A DNA stretch of 64,000 bases from Natrinema saccharevitans (lineage in GTDB: Archaea > Halobacteriota > Halobacteria > Halobacteriales > Natrialbaceae). The translations under genes were made by a program, and so were the position numbers. Where the stretch lies: positions 2,480,001 to 2,544,000 of the forward strand of contig NZ_LWLN01000001.1 in NCBI RefSeq assembly GCF_001953745.1. Reading direction: 5' to 3'. Positions 16,140 to 25,001 of this stretch are shown piece by piece (the stretch's first letter is position 1; the number at the start of each line of letters is the position of its first letter). Below the pieces are notes generated by a model that saw nothing but the letters and a program-made list of their open reading frames with translations, did no database searches and was not told the DNA's origin.

Positions 16140-18044
16140 TCAGTCCCTGCCGTGCCGGGTCAGACATTTCGGGAGCCCGATCAGTTCGACCGGTTCGGAG
16201 TTGTCCGGCGAGTAGACGACCATCTGCCCTTTCTCCATGTAGGGGACTTTGGACTCGAGGTTGCTCGGAATGTTGACGCTCTTGATGGCGTCCTCGTCGC
16301 CGAGATTGAGGACGACGGTGGTGTTGATCTGCTTGAAGACGGCGTCGTGGATGTCCTGGGGGTCCTGCGTGATGAGAAAGAGGCCGAGCCGTTCCTTGCG
16401 GCCCTGTTTGGCGGCCTCGGTGAACTTGCTGATGACCTTGCCCGCCTGGACCGAGTCCGCGTCGGTCAGGAAGTTGTGGGCCTCGTCCATCCCCAGCAAG
16501 AGTGGGGTCTCCTTGATCCGGTCGTACTCGGGGTCGTTCGAGAGCTTCTGGTCGATGAGCAGCGAGGAGACAGCGAGGACGACCGTCTCCGTCGCCCGGC
16601 TGTCGTTGATGTGGTAGGTCGGGACGACGGTCAGCCCGCCGGGGCGGACGAAGTCACTGACCAGGTCGGTGATCGGACGGGCGTCCTGATCGAAGACGGT
16701 ATCGAAGCCCAGCACGCGCCGGCGGACGGCGTCGAAGGTCGCCTCGTGGACCCGGCCGGACTCGTCGAGTTCCTCGCGCAGGGCCGGATCGTCGAGGAAG
16801 GTCGTGAACTCGTCGTAGGTGCCGTCCGCTCGCGGACTCCGTCCGCTCGCATTGTCCGCGGAACTACGTTCCGCGCCACCCCCGTACTGCTTGCGAAATC
16901 GCGGCAGGAGCACGCTGACTAACGCGCCGTACTGGTTGTCGTTCAGTCCGCTGCCCGCGACCAGCCACGGGTTGTCGTGGACCATCGAGAACGGGATGGT
17001 GAACTCGACCTGCCGGGCGCGGTGGTGGCCCGCCGCGTACGACGCCGACCCGACCTTCGGGACGAACGCGGTCGTGTCGTCGTGGCCGCCGTAGGCGATG
17101 GCTTCGCGATCGAGGCGGCGCGCGAACTCGTCGTCCAGGTCGGGGTTGTCGTCGTGCATCTGGGCGTACTCGTCCTGGGGGTCGAACTGGACGACGGCGG
17201 GGGTGACCTCGCGGCCGTCGGCCATCGGGTAGGTCCGCTCGTCCGCGAGGTACTGTCGCAGGATGTTTTTCGCGCCGTGGGTCTTCCCCGATCCGGTCCC
17301 GCCGGCGATCAGCGTGTGCCGGAAGACCAGCGGATCGCCCGCGTCGTAGTCGTCTTTGAGCCGGTAATCGATGGTGGGCGGCGAGGCGGCGGTCCGGACC
17401 TTCTCGCCGCCGACCGAGAGGTGGCCCAGGAAGACCCCGTCGTCGGGCATCTTCAGCCCGGTCTTGATCTCGGCGGTGTCGTCGGCCTGCCGGATCACCG
17501 TCTGGGGTTTCGGCACGCGGTCGGTCATCCGTCGTTTCAGTTCCCCACCGTCGTCGTAGAGGACGGCGACGGGCTCGAGTTCGGCGACGAACTTGTAGTC
17601 GGACTCGTCGATGTCGTCGGTCCGCATCGCCCGGCGGGCGTGGATCTCGGTCGCGTCGTCGGCGTGGTACTGCTGGGCGTACTCGAGGCCGACGATCCGG
17701 CAGAACAGCGTCTCGCCGTCGGGGTAGGGCGCGAGCAGGTAGCTCCCGATGCGGACCGACGATCGGTTGCCGCGGGTGACGTAGGCCCGGAGGGTGGTGT
17801 CGTCGCCGTCCTCGGCGACGCGCAGTCCCTGCGAGACGCAGATGGTCCCGATGCCGACGTCCTCGCCGCTGGGCTCGACGCTCGTCGGTTCGAACTCGTC
17901 GGTCGTCGAACTCGTCGCCGCGCGCTCGGTCTCCGACGACGCCGGCGACGAGTCCGCCGCGTCCGCCGCGTCCGCCGCGCCGTCGTCGGTGTCGTCGGTG
18001 TCGGCGTCGGCATCGAAATCGCCGAAGTCTCCCAGATCGCTCAT
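16140..18044 (-). CDS. herA: HerA-type ATP-dependent DNA helicase/translocase
   Basis: A 634-residue protein. It has an acidic disordered N-terminus (to about 70), a HAS-barrel-like β domain, and a RecA-like FtsK/HerA ATPase core. Walker A is GGTGSGKTHGAKN, Walker B is LLLGMDEAHNF, and ITQDP and the arginine-containing C-terminal region complete the core. HerA forms a hexameric pump that works with NurA in resecting double-strand breaks. NurA is encoded 2.4 kb away (20483-21760, same strand). Within the core, residues encoded around 16824-16875 form an in-frame insertion (GAERSSADNASGRS) made by hairpin DNA, reported separately. ATG 18044 (MSDLGDF) is chosen over 18071. Confidence 0.9.
   Translation of the reverse strand: MSDLGDFGDFDADADTDDTDDGAADAADAADSSPASSETERAATSSTTDEFEPTSVEPSGEDVGIGTICVSQGLRVAEDGDDTTLRAYVTRGNRSSVRIGSYLLAPYPDGETLFCRIVGLEYAQQYHADDATEIHARRAMRTDDIDESDYKFVAELEPVAVLYDDGGELKRRMTDRVPKPQTVIRQADDTAEIKTGLKMPDDGVFLGHLSVGGEKVRTAASPPTIDYRLKDDYDAGDPLVFRHTLIAGGTGSGKTHGAKNILRQYLADERTYPMADGREVTPAVVQFDPQDEYAQMHDDNPDLDDEFARRLDREAIAYGGHDDTTAFVPKVGSASYAAGHHRARQVEFTIPFSMVHDNPWLVAGSGLNDNQYGALVSVLLPRFRKQYGGGAERSSADNASGRSPRADGTYDEFTTFLDDPALREELDESGRVHEATFDAVRRRVLGFDTVFDQDARPITDLVSDFVRPGGLTVVPTYHINDSRATETVVLAVSSLLIDQKLSNDPEYDRIKETPLLLGMDEAHNFLTDADSVQAGKVISKFTEAAKQGRKERLGLFLITQDPQDIHDAVFKQINTTVVLNLGDEDAIKSVNIPSNLESKVPYMEKGQMVVYSPDNSEPVELIGLPKCLTRHGRD
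16857..16875. repeat. Perfect 8-bp hairpin with TAC loop inside herA
   Basis: CGCGGAAC, a TAC triloop, and GTTCCGCG make a perfect 19-base hairpin inside the coding sequence. On the coding strand the loop reads GTA closed by C-G, and the arm and loop are read as Glu-Arg-Ser-Ser. A second, tighter inverted repeat (GTCCGC-TC-GCGGAC) lies at 16824-16837. The same element type occurs in purC. Confidence 0.8.
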
Positions 18045-18100
18045 ATCATGCCCATCAAACCGGGTCCCCAAACGCGTTTCCCTCCAGTCGGACGGACTGT

Positions 18101-18883
18101 TTATCCGCGCCGACGGTCACGGGCGACCGCCAGAGCCGCCGTTCCCAGCGCGAGGGCCGCGAGCACGGCCCCGATCGTCATGCCCGGAACCGACTCGCCG
18201 CCGTCGCTCGCGGCGGCGTCGGTATCGTCCGCGTCTCCGCTCGAGTCGAACTCGCCGTCGCGCTCGAGGCCGTCGGGGTCGGGGTGGTCGAACGAGCCGA
18301 GCGATTCGTTCCCGCCGGCGATGGCGACGGTCGCGGACTCGTCGGCGACGGCGGGCGGATAGTCCCCGGTCAGCGTCACGTCGGTTTCGCCGAACGAGAT
18401 CGGCGTGGTGCCCGCCGGGGCGTCCTCTGCGACCCGCACCGTCAGCGTCGCGATCGTCCCCGAGCCGGTCGTCCCGCCGGCGGCCGGCTCGCGGCGCTGC
18501 TCGAGGATCGCCGTCCCAGCCTCGTCGGCGAGCGTCGACCGCGCTTCGACCTCGGTGCCCTCGCCCTCGAGCCACGGCCCCCGCTCGACGTCGGTGACGG
18601 TGAGGTACTCGGGGTCGTACTGGGCGATCAGCGCGACCGCCGTGACACCTTCACCGCCGTGGCCGCCCCGGCTCTCGAGCGCGACGGTGAGCTCGACCGT
18701 CTCGCCGGGATCGGCCTCGAGGTCGGTCCGGTCCGGGGAGACGAAAGCGACCTGATCGATCGCGGCGACGCTCGGGACGGCAGTGACCGACGCGAGCGCG
18801 AGCGCGACGACGAGGACGGCGACGGCCCTGCGGGCGTCGCCCGGCGGTCCGCGAGCGCGGTCGCCGTCGTCGGCCGGCGTCAT
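18101..18883 (-). CDS. Cohesin-domain-like secreted surface protein with C-terminal anchor
   Basis: A 260-residue exported protein. Its N-terminal hydrophobic signal (AVAVLVVALALASVTAVPSV) is preceded by an Arg-rich start. The β-rich body (VSPDRTDLEADPGETVELTVALES; VTAVALIAQYDPEYLTVTDVERG; ATLTVRVAEDAPAGTTPISFG) has the strand pattern of cohesin domains. A Gly/Asp-rich linker leads to a C-terminal hydrophobic helix (GMTIGAVLAALALGTAALAVA) and Arg-rich tail, reminiscent of PGF-CTERM anchors but with PGM in place of PGF. It is upstream of herA on the same strand, 56 bases away; I see no functional link. Confidence 0.78.
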   Translation of the reverse strand: MTPADDGDRARGPPGDARRAVAVLVVALALASVTAVPSVAAIDQVAFVSPDRTDLEADPGETVELTVALESRGGHGGEGVTAVALIAQYDPEYLTVTDVERGPWLEGEGTEVEARSTLADEAGTAILEQRREPAAGGTTGSGTIATLTVRVAEDAPAGTTPISFGETDVTLTGDYPPAVADESATVAIAGGNESLGSFDHPDPDGLERDGEFDSSGDADDTDAAASDGGESVPGMTIGAVLAALALGTAALAVARDRRRG

Positions 18884-19046
18884 GAATCGACCGGTGCTAC
18901 GGTCGAGGCCCGCTTACAGGTTCCGGATGTCGCGGCCGGCAGTACCGAGCGGGGAGCGACGAAACGCCGCTCGACGCCGGGAAAGCAATCGGTACGCAGT
19001 AGAGACGGCGAGAAACGGTCGGGATCGGACGCGGCCGAATCGGCGG

Positions 19047-19673
19047 TTACTGGACGATCGAGACGGCGTCGTCGTATCGGGTCACCAGCCCCGACTCGGG
19101 GTCGTAGTTGAGGACGCCGACCGCCGCCATCGCGGGGAAGTGGGAGTGATGCAACGCGATCGCCGCGCGGTCGGGGTCGGCGAAGGGGCCGCCGTCGGGG
19201 GTAGCGAGTCGGCCCGCCAACTGCTCGACCGACTGCGGACGGTCGCCGTCGGCGAGGACCGACAGCAGGCGCATCCGGACGGGGTCGACGAGCGTCTCGA
19301 GCAGTTCCGCGCCGTCGCCGTCCCCGCAGAGATCGAGCAACACCGTGAGGTCGGCGGGGTGAACCGGCGACTCGTCGACGAGCGCGACGCCGTCCCCGTC
19401 CCACTCGAGGACGTCGTAGTCCGCGAGCCGCGGCAGGTGGTTGTGGACGAGGCTGACCCGAACCTCGCGTCGCCCCCGGTCAGTGTCGTCCGTCGCGGCC
19501 CGCTCGAGCAGTTCGGTCGTCAGTTCCGACAGGGAGAGTCGCGTCTCGTGAGAGCCGAGAATCTCGAGGACGCGGAGCCGACGGGGATGGCGAAGGACCT
19601 CGTAGCACTCCGTCGGGACGGTCGCGAGTGGGTGGGATACGTCGTCGCCGCCGAGGTGAGCGTCCGAACTCAT
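19047..19673 (-). CDS. DUF7344-like tandem helix-turn-helix regulator
   Basis: A 208-residue protein with two winged-helix units. The first is CYEVLRHPRRLRVLEILGS followed by VRVSLVHNHLPRLADYDVLEWD. The second is DPVRMRLLSVLADG followed by AIALHHSHFPAMAAVGVLNYD. The paired (V/L)HxHxP..A pattern is typical of the haloarchaeal DUF7344 HTH group. ATG 19673 (MSSDAHLGG) is used. A TATA-like GGGCTTATCC lies about 28 bases upstream. The target genes are unknown. Confidence 0.82.
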   Translation of the reverse strand: MSSDAHLGGDDVSHPLATVPTECYEVLRHPRRLRVLEILGSHETRLSLSELTTELLERAATDDTDRGRREVRVSLVHNHLPRLADYDVLEWDGDGVALVDESPVHPADLTVLLDLCGDGDGAELLETLVDPVRMRLLSVLADGDRPQSVEQLAGRLATPDGGPFADPDRAAIALHHSHFPAMAAVGVLNYDPESGLVTRYDDAVSIVQ

Positions 19674-20101
19674 TACCCACACCAACCCCTGCAACGGGGA
19701 TAAGCCCGTTTCCAAAACGATTTGGGACGCAAGTCAGCTGTTACTCCCGCAACCTCGTAGTAATAGGTTGAGACGCCCGAAAACGGCAGGGAAGGCGGAC
19801 CTGTGGTGAAAATACGAGTCTATGGGTTCAAAAACTACCGCAGCGATAGTTGATTCACGAACCGGCTACTGTCGATCGATCGGAACGGTAGGTGAGTATT
19901 ACGGCGTTCGGACCGAAGTCAGTGTCACCGCATCACATAATTACTACCCTAGTAACAGACTTATAAGACGGGTCGACCCACAAGCGGTCGCTCGAGGCCC
20001 GACTCTCGGCCGACCGCTCGCGAGGGGCGGACGGCGCTCGGGTAAACAAGTACGAATCCCGATGCGTCGTGTTTTTGCCGCCACGAGCCCTAGAGTCGGT
20101 C
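19674..20101. other. 428-bp intergenic region, AT-enriched, no gene seen
   Basis: This divergent spacer is noticeably richer in A/T than its surroundings, especially 19730-19990. It contains TATA-like CTTATAAG near 19961 and TGTTTTTGCC at 20070, the latter at leaderless distance from ATG 20102. A 114-codon frame at 19822-20166 crosses it but overlaps the next gene and has no protein-like composition. Confidence 0.5.
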
Positions 20102-20434
20102 ATGTTACTGGTACGCGGTCGCGCGGGCGGAACGGAACTCACCGGGACGCTGTACGAACGGGGTGAGCGGGCCCCGACCTTCAGCGGTGCGCCCGACGAG
20201 GACGCCGCGTACGTCTGGGTCTGTGACGAGTTCTACGAGGTCGACAGCGGCGGAACGACCCAGCTGGTCGACGGCCGGGAGGTCAACCTCGCCTTCGAGT
20301 CGCCGATGCCGCGGGGGTTCGATACCCGCGAGCAGGCCCTCGAGGGAGCCAAGGAACACATTCGGACGCAGTTCGCCCGGATCGGCGTCGATCCCGAAGA
20401 CGTCGACCTCGAGGTCGAGAAAAGCGACGGCTAG
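20102..20434 (+). CDS. DUF7113-like haloarchaeal protein
   Basis: A 110-residue acidic soluble protein beginning MLLVRGRAGGTELTGTLYE. Segments such as APDEDAAYVWVCDEFYEVDSGG match a haloarchaeal family I recall as DUF7113. The C-terminal half is helical (TREQALEGAKEHIRTQFARIG). No catalytic motif is visible. ATG 20102 is preferred over 20069 because a GTTTTTG promoter element sits 27 bases upstream. It is convergent with nurA, which ends 48 bases later. Confidence 0.7.
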   Translation: MLLVRGRAGGTELTGTLYERGERAPTFSGAPDEDAAYVWVCDEFYEVDSGGTTQLVDGREVNLAFESPMPRGFDTREQALEGAKEHIRTQFARIGVDPEDVDLEVEKSDG

Positions 20435-20482
20435 CGCCCGCTCGATCGGACCGACGGGCGAGCCCCGAGGCGCGAGACCTCG

Positions 20483-21760
20483 TCAGTAGGGCTGCTCGTC
20501 CCACCGATGGTCGTCGTACGTTCGATCCTGTGCGGCGTCGAACCGCTCCTCGAGGGTGTCCCGGAGCGACGCCTTCTCGGCGTTGCTGATCCGGGCGAGT
20601 TCGTCGGCCTTCTCGACGATGGTCGGCGGGCCGTGGGCGACGGCGACGTCCTGTAACAGCTGCATCGTCAGCCGCTCGCGGGTGTCGGGATCCTTCGTGA
20701 ACGCGTAGGGGGCCTCGATCCGGTACAGCAGGTCGTCGCGGGGGTCGTAGATCACGAAGAACGTAACCTCGTAGGCCGCGCGCTCGAGGCGGCGTTCGAC
20801 GCCGAGGGCGTCGCCGTCGGTCGACAGCGGCCGATCGACGCCGCCCCGCGATCGGAACCAGTTGGTGTAGGAAAGCGCCGAGTCGTCCCGCTCCCAGCGG
20901 TCGCCGTCGACGTCGTCGACGTACTCGCCGCGCTCGAGTAGACGGGTGAACAGCGCCGAATCGTCGGCCCACGGGACGCTGACGTCGACGTCGCGGTTCG
21001 ACTTGAGCGAGCGCGTGATGACCCGCGTCGCGGGGTTCTTGACGAAGCCGACCAGCGGCACCGAGCGGTTGACGAACTCCTCGACCAGCCGGACGTAGTT
21101 CTCGAGTACCGTCGTCGGCCGGGGGTCCTCGAGCAGGAAGTCCGCGAGGTCGGGGTGTTGGTCGGCCCAGCGCAACAGGCCGCGGGGGTAGAGCGGGCCG
21201 TCGAGGACGAGCAGGTCCGAGACCGCGTCGGCGTGGTCGCGGGCGTGTTTGCTCTCGGCGAGATAGAGCGCCAGCGCGTGGACGACCCCCTCGGCAAAGC
21301 GCGGCAGCGGCGGGACCTTGACGGCCCGGCTCCGGCTGTATCCCGCGTCGAATTTCCCCCAGGACTCGTCGACGGTCATCGTCTCGTCGTTGGAGTGGAC
21401 CGTCATCACGGTCGTCCGCGACCGGTGGAGGTCGAGGTCGCTCGGGGTGGCGCTCATCGCCGCCTGCGCGATGTCGATCACGAGCCCGTTCTTGAACGTC
21501 GTCGGATTGATCGTCCCCGCGTCGAGGCCGTGTTCGGTCGGAAACTCACGGTCGCGCAAGGCGACGGCCTCGCAGTCGACGAGCCGTCGCGCTCGGTCCG
21601 CAAGCGGCTCGAGGATCGGCCGTCCGTCGACGACCAGCGGGTCGAGAAACTCCTCCCAGACGGTCTCGGCGAAGGCGCGGCGGTCGCGTTCGTCGGTCCC
21701 GTGGTCGATCCGTCCGGCGAGTCGCGCGATACCGTCGAAGTGGACCGGATCGAGCGTCAT
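20483..21760 (-). CDS. nurA: NurA 5'-3' nuclease for double-strand-break end resection
   Basis: A 425-residue NurA-domain protein. NurA is the nuclease partner of HerA and degrades the 5' strand at breaks with Mre11/Rad50. Conserved features include VALRDREFPTEHGLDAGTINPTTFKNGLVIDIAQAAM (quoted in part: DAGTINPTTFKNGLVIDIAQ), the acidic LLVLDGPLYPRGLLRWAD motif carrying a catalytic Asp, PLVGFVKNPATRVITRSL, and a C-terminal PPTIVEKADELARIS. I chose ATG 21760 (MTLDPVHFDG) over 21820. The gene is on the same strand as herA but separated from it by three other genes. Confidence 0.9.
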   Translation of the reverse strand: MTLDPVHFDGIARLAGRIDHGTDERDRRAFAETVWEEFLDPLVVDGRPILEPLADRARRLVDCEAVALRDREFPTEHGLDAGTINPTTFKNGLVIDIAQAAMSATPSDLDLHRSRTTVMTVHSNDETMTVDESWGKFDAGYSRSRAVKVPPLPRFAEGVVHALALYLAESKHARDHADAVSDLLVLDGPLYPRGLLRWADQHPDLADFLLEDPRPTTVLENYVRLVEEFVNRSVPLVGFVKNPATRVITRSLKSNRDVDVSVPWADDSALFTRLLERGEYVDDVDGDRWERDDSALSYTNWFRSRGGVDRPLSTDGDALGVERRLERAAYEVTFFVIYDPRDDLLYRIEAPYAFTKDPDTRERLTMQLLQDVAVAHGPPTIVEKADELARISNAEKASLRDTLEERFDAAQDRTYDDHRWDEQPY

Positions 21761-21885
21761 GCACGGTGGGACCGACCCGACCGGGAAAAAGCCAGTGGTC
21801 ACAGCGGCGCAGACGTTCACTCGAGCCCGTGTAAATTACTATCAGAAAGCGTATGTATGGGCGGTTCGAGGGTCGGCATATCTCG

Positions 21886-22149
21886 ATGTCCGAGCGAGAG
21901 TCGGCGGCGGTCGACCGCGGGGACAGCCCAGTCAACTGGCGACAGACCAGCTCCGGCGTCACCCTCTACGAGGAGGGCAACGCCGACGCCTGGATCCACG
22001 CCGAGTTCGAGGCCGGAGTCGATCCCGAACACCGGCTGTTCATGGTCTGTGACGAGTGTGGCGCGGTGTTCGCCCAGCGGAGCAAACCCGGCAACGGCAC
22101 CGTCTGTGGCGACTGCGGCACGGCGTTCGATCACGCCACGCGGGACTGA
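21886..22149 (+). CDS. Small zinc-ribbon protein (DUF7129/rubrerythrin-like-domain type)
   Basis: An 87-residue protein whose C-terminal half has a zinc ribbon, MVCDECGAVF followed by VCGDCGTAFDH. The N-terminal part (SGVTLYEEGNADAWIHAEFEAGVDPEHRLFM) resembles haloarchaeal rubrerythrin-like-domain proteins. ATG 21886 (MSERESAAV) is chosen; the in-frame upstream ATG at 21853 adds 11 less acidic residues. It is divergent from nurA, 125 bases away. The role is unknown. Confidence 0.7.
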   Translation: MSERESAAVDRGDSPVNWRQTSSGVTLYEEGNADAWIHAEFEAGVDPEHRLFMVCDECGAVFAQRSKPGNGTVCGDCGTAFDHATRD

Positions 22150-22325
22150 TCGAACGGGCGCGGACCGCTCGAGCGACGCTCCGAGTCGAGGCGGGACGGG
22201 TGCGGACGGCGTCCGCTCGAGTCGGCTCCGTCGACTGGCACTGTTCTGAGTGGTCCGTCGAAACCGGCGTCGTGGCGACGGCGAACAACGACAGCTAGTT
22301 ACGGGACGCCGAGTTGCGATTTCGT

Positions 22326-23846
22326 ATGGAAGCTGCGCTGATCGTCCTCGACGGCTGGGGACTCGGTGACGGCGGCAGAGACGCGGTCGCGGCGGCCGAA
22401 ACGCCGGTCTTCGACCGGCTCGCGGAATCGGGTGCGTACGGCGGACTCGAGGTCGCGGGCCGACGCGTCGGGCTCCCGGAAGGCCAGATGGGCAACAGCG
22501 AGGTCGGCCACCTCAACATCGGTGCGGGACGGGTCGTCTATCAGGAGTACACCCGCATCTCGGACTCGATCGCGGACGGCTCCTTCCGCGAGAACGACGC
22601 GATCAACGCGGCCTTCGACCGCGCCCGCGAGAACGACGGTCGCGTCCACTTCGTCGGCCTCGTCAGCGACGGCGGCGTCCACTCGGACCAGGAACACCTG
22701 CACGCGCTGATCGAACTCGCGGGCGACCGGGACGTGGAGGCGGTCACCCACGCGATCACGGACGGCCGCGACACCTCGCCGACCGGCGGGCGGGCGTCTC
22801 TCTCGACGCTCGAGGACGTCGTCGACGACCACGGCACCGGCCACGTCGCGACGGTGTCGGGCCGCTACTACGCGATGGATCGCGACCAGAACTGGGAGCG
22901 GACGAAGCGAGCTTACGACGCCATCGTCGACCGCGAGGCAGAGTGGACCGCCGAATCGGCCGTCGAGGCCGTCGAGGCCTCTTACGGGCGGGACGTGACC
23001 GACGAGTTCGTCGAGCCGACGCTGATTCGGGACCAGCCCGCGCTCGAGGACGGCGATTCGGTCGTCTGGTTCAATTTCCGCTCCGATCGAGCGCGGCAGC
23101 TAACCCGGATGCTCGCTGACATCCGGCCGGAGGACTGGGCCGACGAGGTCGAGACCAGCCCACCGGACGCCGAGGTCGTGATGATGACCCAGTACGACAA
23201 GACGTTCGACCTCCCCGTGGCCTACCCGCCGAACCAGCCCGAGCAGGTGCTGGGCGAGGTACTGGCCGACGCGGGCCGAACCCAACTGCGGATCGCCGAG
23301 TCCGAGAAGTACGCCCACGTCACCTACTTCCTGAACGGCGGCCGCGAGGTCGAGTTCGACGGCGAGATCCGGGAGATCGTCGAGAGCCCCGACGTGCCGA
23401 CCTACGACCTGCAGCCGGAGATGCGCGCGCCCGAAGTCACCGACACGGCGATCGACGCGATTACGGCCGACGATCCGGACGTCCTCGTCCTCAACTACGC
23501 CAACCCCGACATGGTCGGCCACACGGGCGACTACGAGGCCGCGATCGAAGCCGTCGAAGCCGTCGACGCGCAACTGGGTCGGCTCGTCGAGACGCTCGAG
23601 GACGCCGGCGCGCACGTCCTGATCACCGCCGATCACGGCAACGCCGATGATATGGGAACCGAGGACGACCCCCACACCGCCCACACGTACAACGAGGTGC
23701 CGCTGATCTATCTCTCCCCCGACGGTACCGACGGGGGCCGAACCGTCCGCGAGGGCGGCACGCTCGCCGACATCGCACCCAGCATCCTCGAGGTCATCGG
23801 CCTCGAGCAGCCGCCGGAGATGACCGGCGAGTCGCTGCTCGAGTAG
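22326..23846 (+). CDS. gpmI: 2,3-bisphosphoglycerate-independent phosphoglycerate mutase
   Basis: A 506-residue protein of the alkaline-phosphatase superfamily that interconverts 3- and 2-phosphoglycerate using two Mn ions. Key segments are LDGWGLG at the N-terminus, the phosphorylated serine in MGNSEVGHLNIGAGR, HAITDGRDTSPTGG, FRSDRARQLTRML, LNYANPDMVGHTGD and ITADHGNADDM. The length matches the classical iPGAM (about 510). The ATG at 22326 starts MEAALIVLDG. It is followed 42 bases later by a Na/Ca exchanger gene in the same direction. Confidence 0.96.
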   Translation: MEAALIVLDGWGLGDGGRDAVAAAETPVFDRLAESGAYGGLEVAGRRVGLPEGQMGNSEVGHLNIGAGRVVYQEYTRISDSIADGSFRENDAINAAFDRARENDGRVHFVGLVSDGGVHSDQEHLHALIELAGDRDVEAVTHAITDGRDTSPTGGRASLSTLEDVVDDHGTGHVATVSGRYYAMDRDQNWERTKRAYDAIVDREAEWTAESAVEAVEASYGRDVTDEFVEPTLIRDQPALEDGDSVVWFNFRSDRARQLTRMLADIRPEDWADEVETSPPDAEVVMMTQYDKTFDLPVAYPPNQPEQVLGEVLADAGRTQLRIAESEKYAHVTYFLNGGREVEFDGEIREIVESPDVPTYDLQPEMRAPEVTDTAIDAITADDPDVLVLNYANPDMVGHTGDYEAAIEAVEAVDAQLGRLVETLEDAGAHVLITADHGNADDMGTEDDPHTAHTYNEVPLIYLSPDGTDGGRTVREGGTLADIAPSILEVIGLEQPPEMTGESLLE

Positions 23847-23888
23847 TCCGTCGATCGTTTTATCAGTCGCTCGTCTGAACGGGCCGTC

Positions 23889-24899
23889 ATGTTCGCGGTC
23901 GCGACGCTGTTGGGACTGGCCGCCGTCGGCACGGCGATCGTCTGGAAAGGCAGTAGCTGGCTCGAGGACTCGGCGAACAAGCTCGCGATCGCGTACGGGC
24001 TGCCGGCGATCGTTCAGGGTGCCGTCATCGCCGCTGTCGGCTCGAGTGCGCCGGAACTGGCGAGCGTGTTGCTCGCGACGCTGGTACACGGGGAGTTCGA
24101 ACTCGGGGTGGGATCGATCGTCGGCTCGGCGGTGTTCAACCTCCTCGTGATTCCGGGGCTCGCGGTCGTCGTCGCCGACGGCGGAGTCGACACGACGCGA
24201 GAACTGGTCTACAAGGAGTCGCTGTTCTACATGCTCGCGGTCGCGGCGCTGTTGTTGACGTTCTCGCTGGCGGTCATCTACAACCCCGCCGACGCGGCCG
24301 GCGGCCACATCGGCGGCGTCGTCTCGAGACCGCTCGCCCTGTTCCCGCTCGCCCTGTACGGACTCTACCTGTTCACGCAGTACTTGGACGCCGCGGAGTC
24401 CGAGCAGCGAGCGGACGGATCGATCGCGATCGCACGCACGTGGTTCTGGTTCGTCGTCGGGCTGGCGTTCATCGTCGTCGGCGTGGAGGCGCTCGTCCGG
24501 GCGGCGATCGGGCTGGGAGAGGCCTTCGGGACCCCCTCCTTTCTCTGGGGGATGACCGTCGTCGCCGCCGGCTCGAGTCTGCCGGATACGTTCGTCAGCC
24601 TGACGGCCGCGCGGGCCGACCGACCGACGGTCACGCTGGCGAACGTCCTTGGCAGCAACACGTTCGACCTGCTCGTGGCCGTGCCGGTCGGCGTCGTCGT
24701 CAAGGGGGCACTGACCGTGAACTTCGCCAATATCGTCCCGATGATGGGGTTCCTCGTCCTGGCGACGGTCGCGTTCTTCGCGATTTCCCGAACCGGGATG
24801 GTCCTCACCAGACGCGAGGGGTGGCTGCTCTTGGGGCTGTACGGAGCGTTCGTCTGCTGGCTGCTCGTCGAAAGCCTCGGCGTCGTCAGCGTTCTCTGA
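23889..24899 (+). CDS. Calcium/sodium antiporter (CaCA family)
   Basis: A 336-residue integral membrane protein with about ten helices and the two inverted α-repeats of the Ca2+:cation antiporter superfamily. The repeats are VIAAVGSSAPELASVLLA with GSIVGSAVFNLLVI in the first half, and TVVAAGSSLPDTFVSLTA with NVLGSNTFDLLVAVPVG in the second. The Glu/Asp of GSSAPE and GSSLPD are the cation ligands. It probably extrudes Ca2+ in exchange for Na+. It is 42 bases downstream of gpmI and probably co-transcribed. Confidence 0.92.
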   Translation: MFAVATLLGLAAVGTAIVWKGSSWLEDSANKLAIAYGLPAIVQGAVIAAVGSSAPELASVLLATLVHGEFELGVGSIVGSAVFNLLVIPGLAVVVADGGVDTTRELVYKESLFYMLAVAALLLTFSLAVIYNPADAAGGHIGGVVSRPLALFPLALYGLYLFTQYLDAAESEQRADGSIAIARTWFWFVVGLAFIVVGVEALVRAAIGLGEAFGTPSFLWGMTVVAAGSSLPDTFVSLTAARADRPTVTLANVLGSNTFDLLVAVPVGVVVKGALTVNFANIVPMMGFLVLATVAFFAISRTGMVLTRREGWLLLGLYGAFVCWLLVESLGVVSVL

Positions 24900-24970
24900 T
24901 ACGGCCCGCTGTCACTGGGTCCCGGAGCGACCGCGCCGTTGCTCGCCCGCCGAAACCACACGTCTAGTGG

Positions 24971-24979
24971 TTTTACTTA
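24971..24979 (+). promoter_or_regulatory. TATA box of metY
   Basis: TTTTACTTA is centred 27 bases before ATG 25002, which predicts a leaderless mRNA. Confidence 0.7.
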
Positions 24980-25001
24980 GGCCGCCTGCGACGGGGCGGG
25001 T

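Noticed and set aside
19822-20166. A 114-codon plus-strand frame in the divergent spacer
   Set aside because: It overlaps the DUF7113-like gene in another frame, has no start signal and is not acidic.
22202-22216. GCGGAC-GGC-GTCCGC hairpin upstream of gpmI
   Set aside because: The loop GGC does not follow the GNA rule on either strand, and six-base arms are common in this composition, so I do not include it in the hairpin family.
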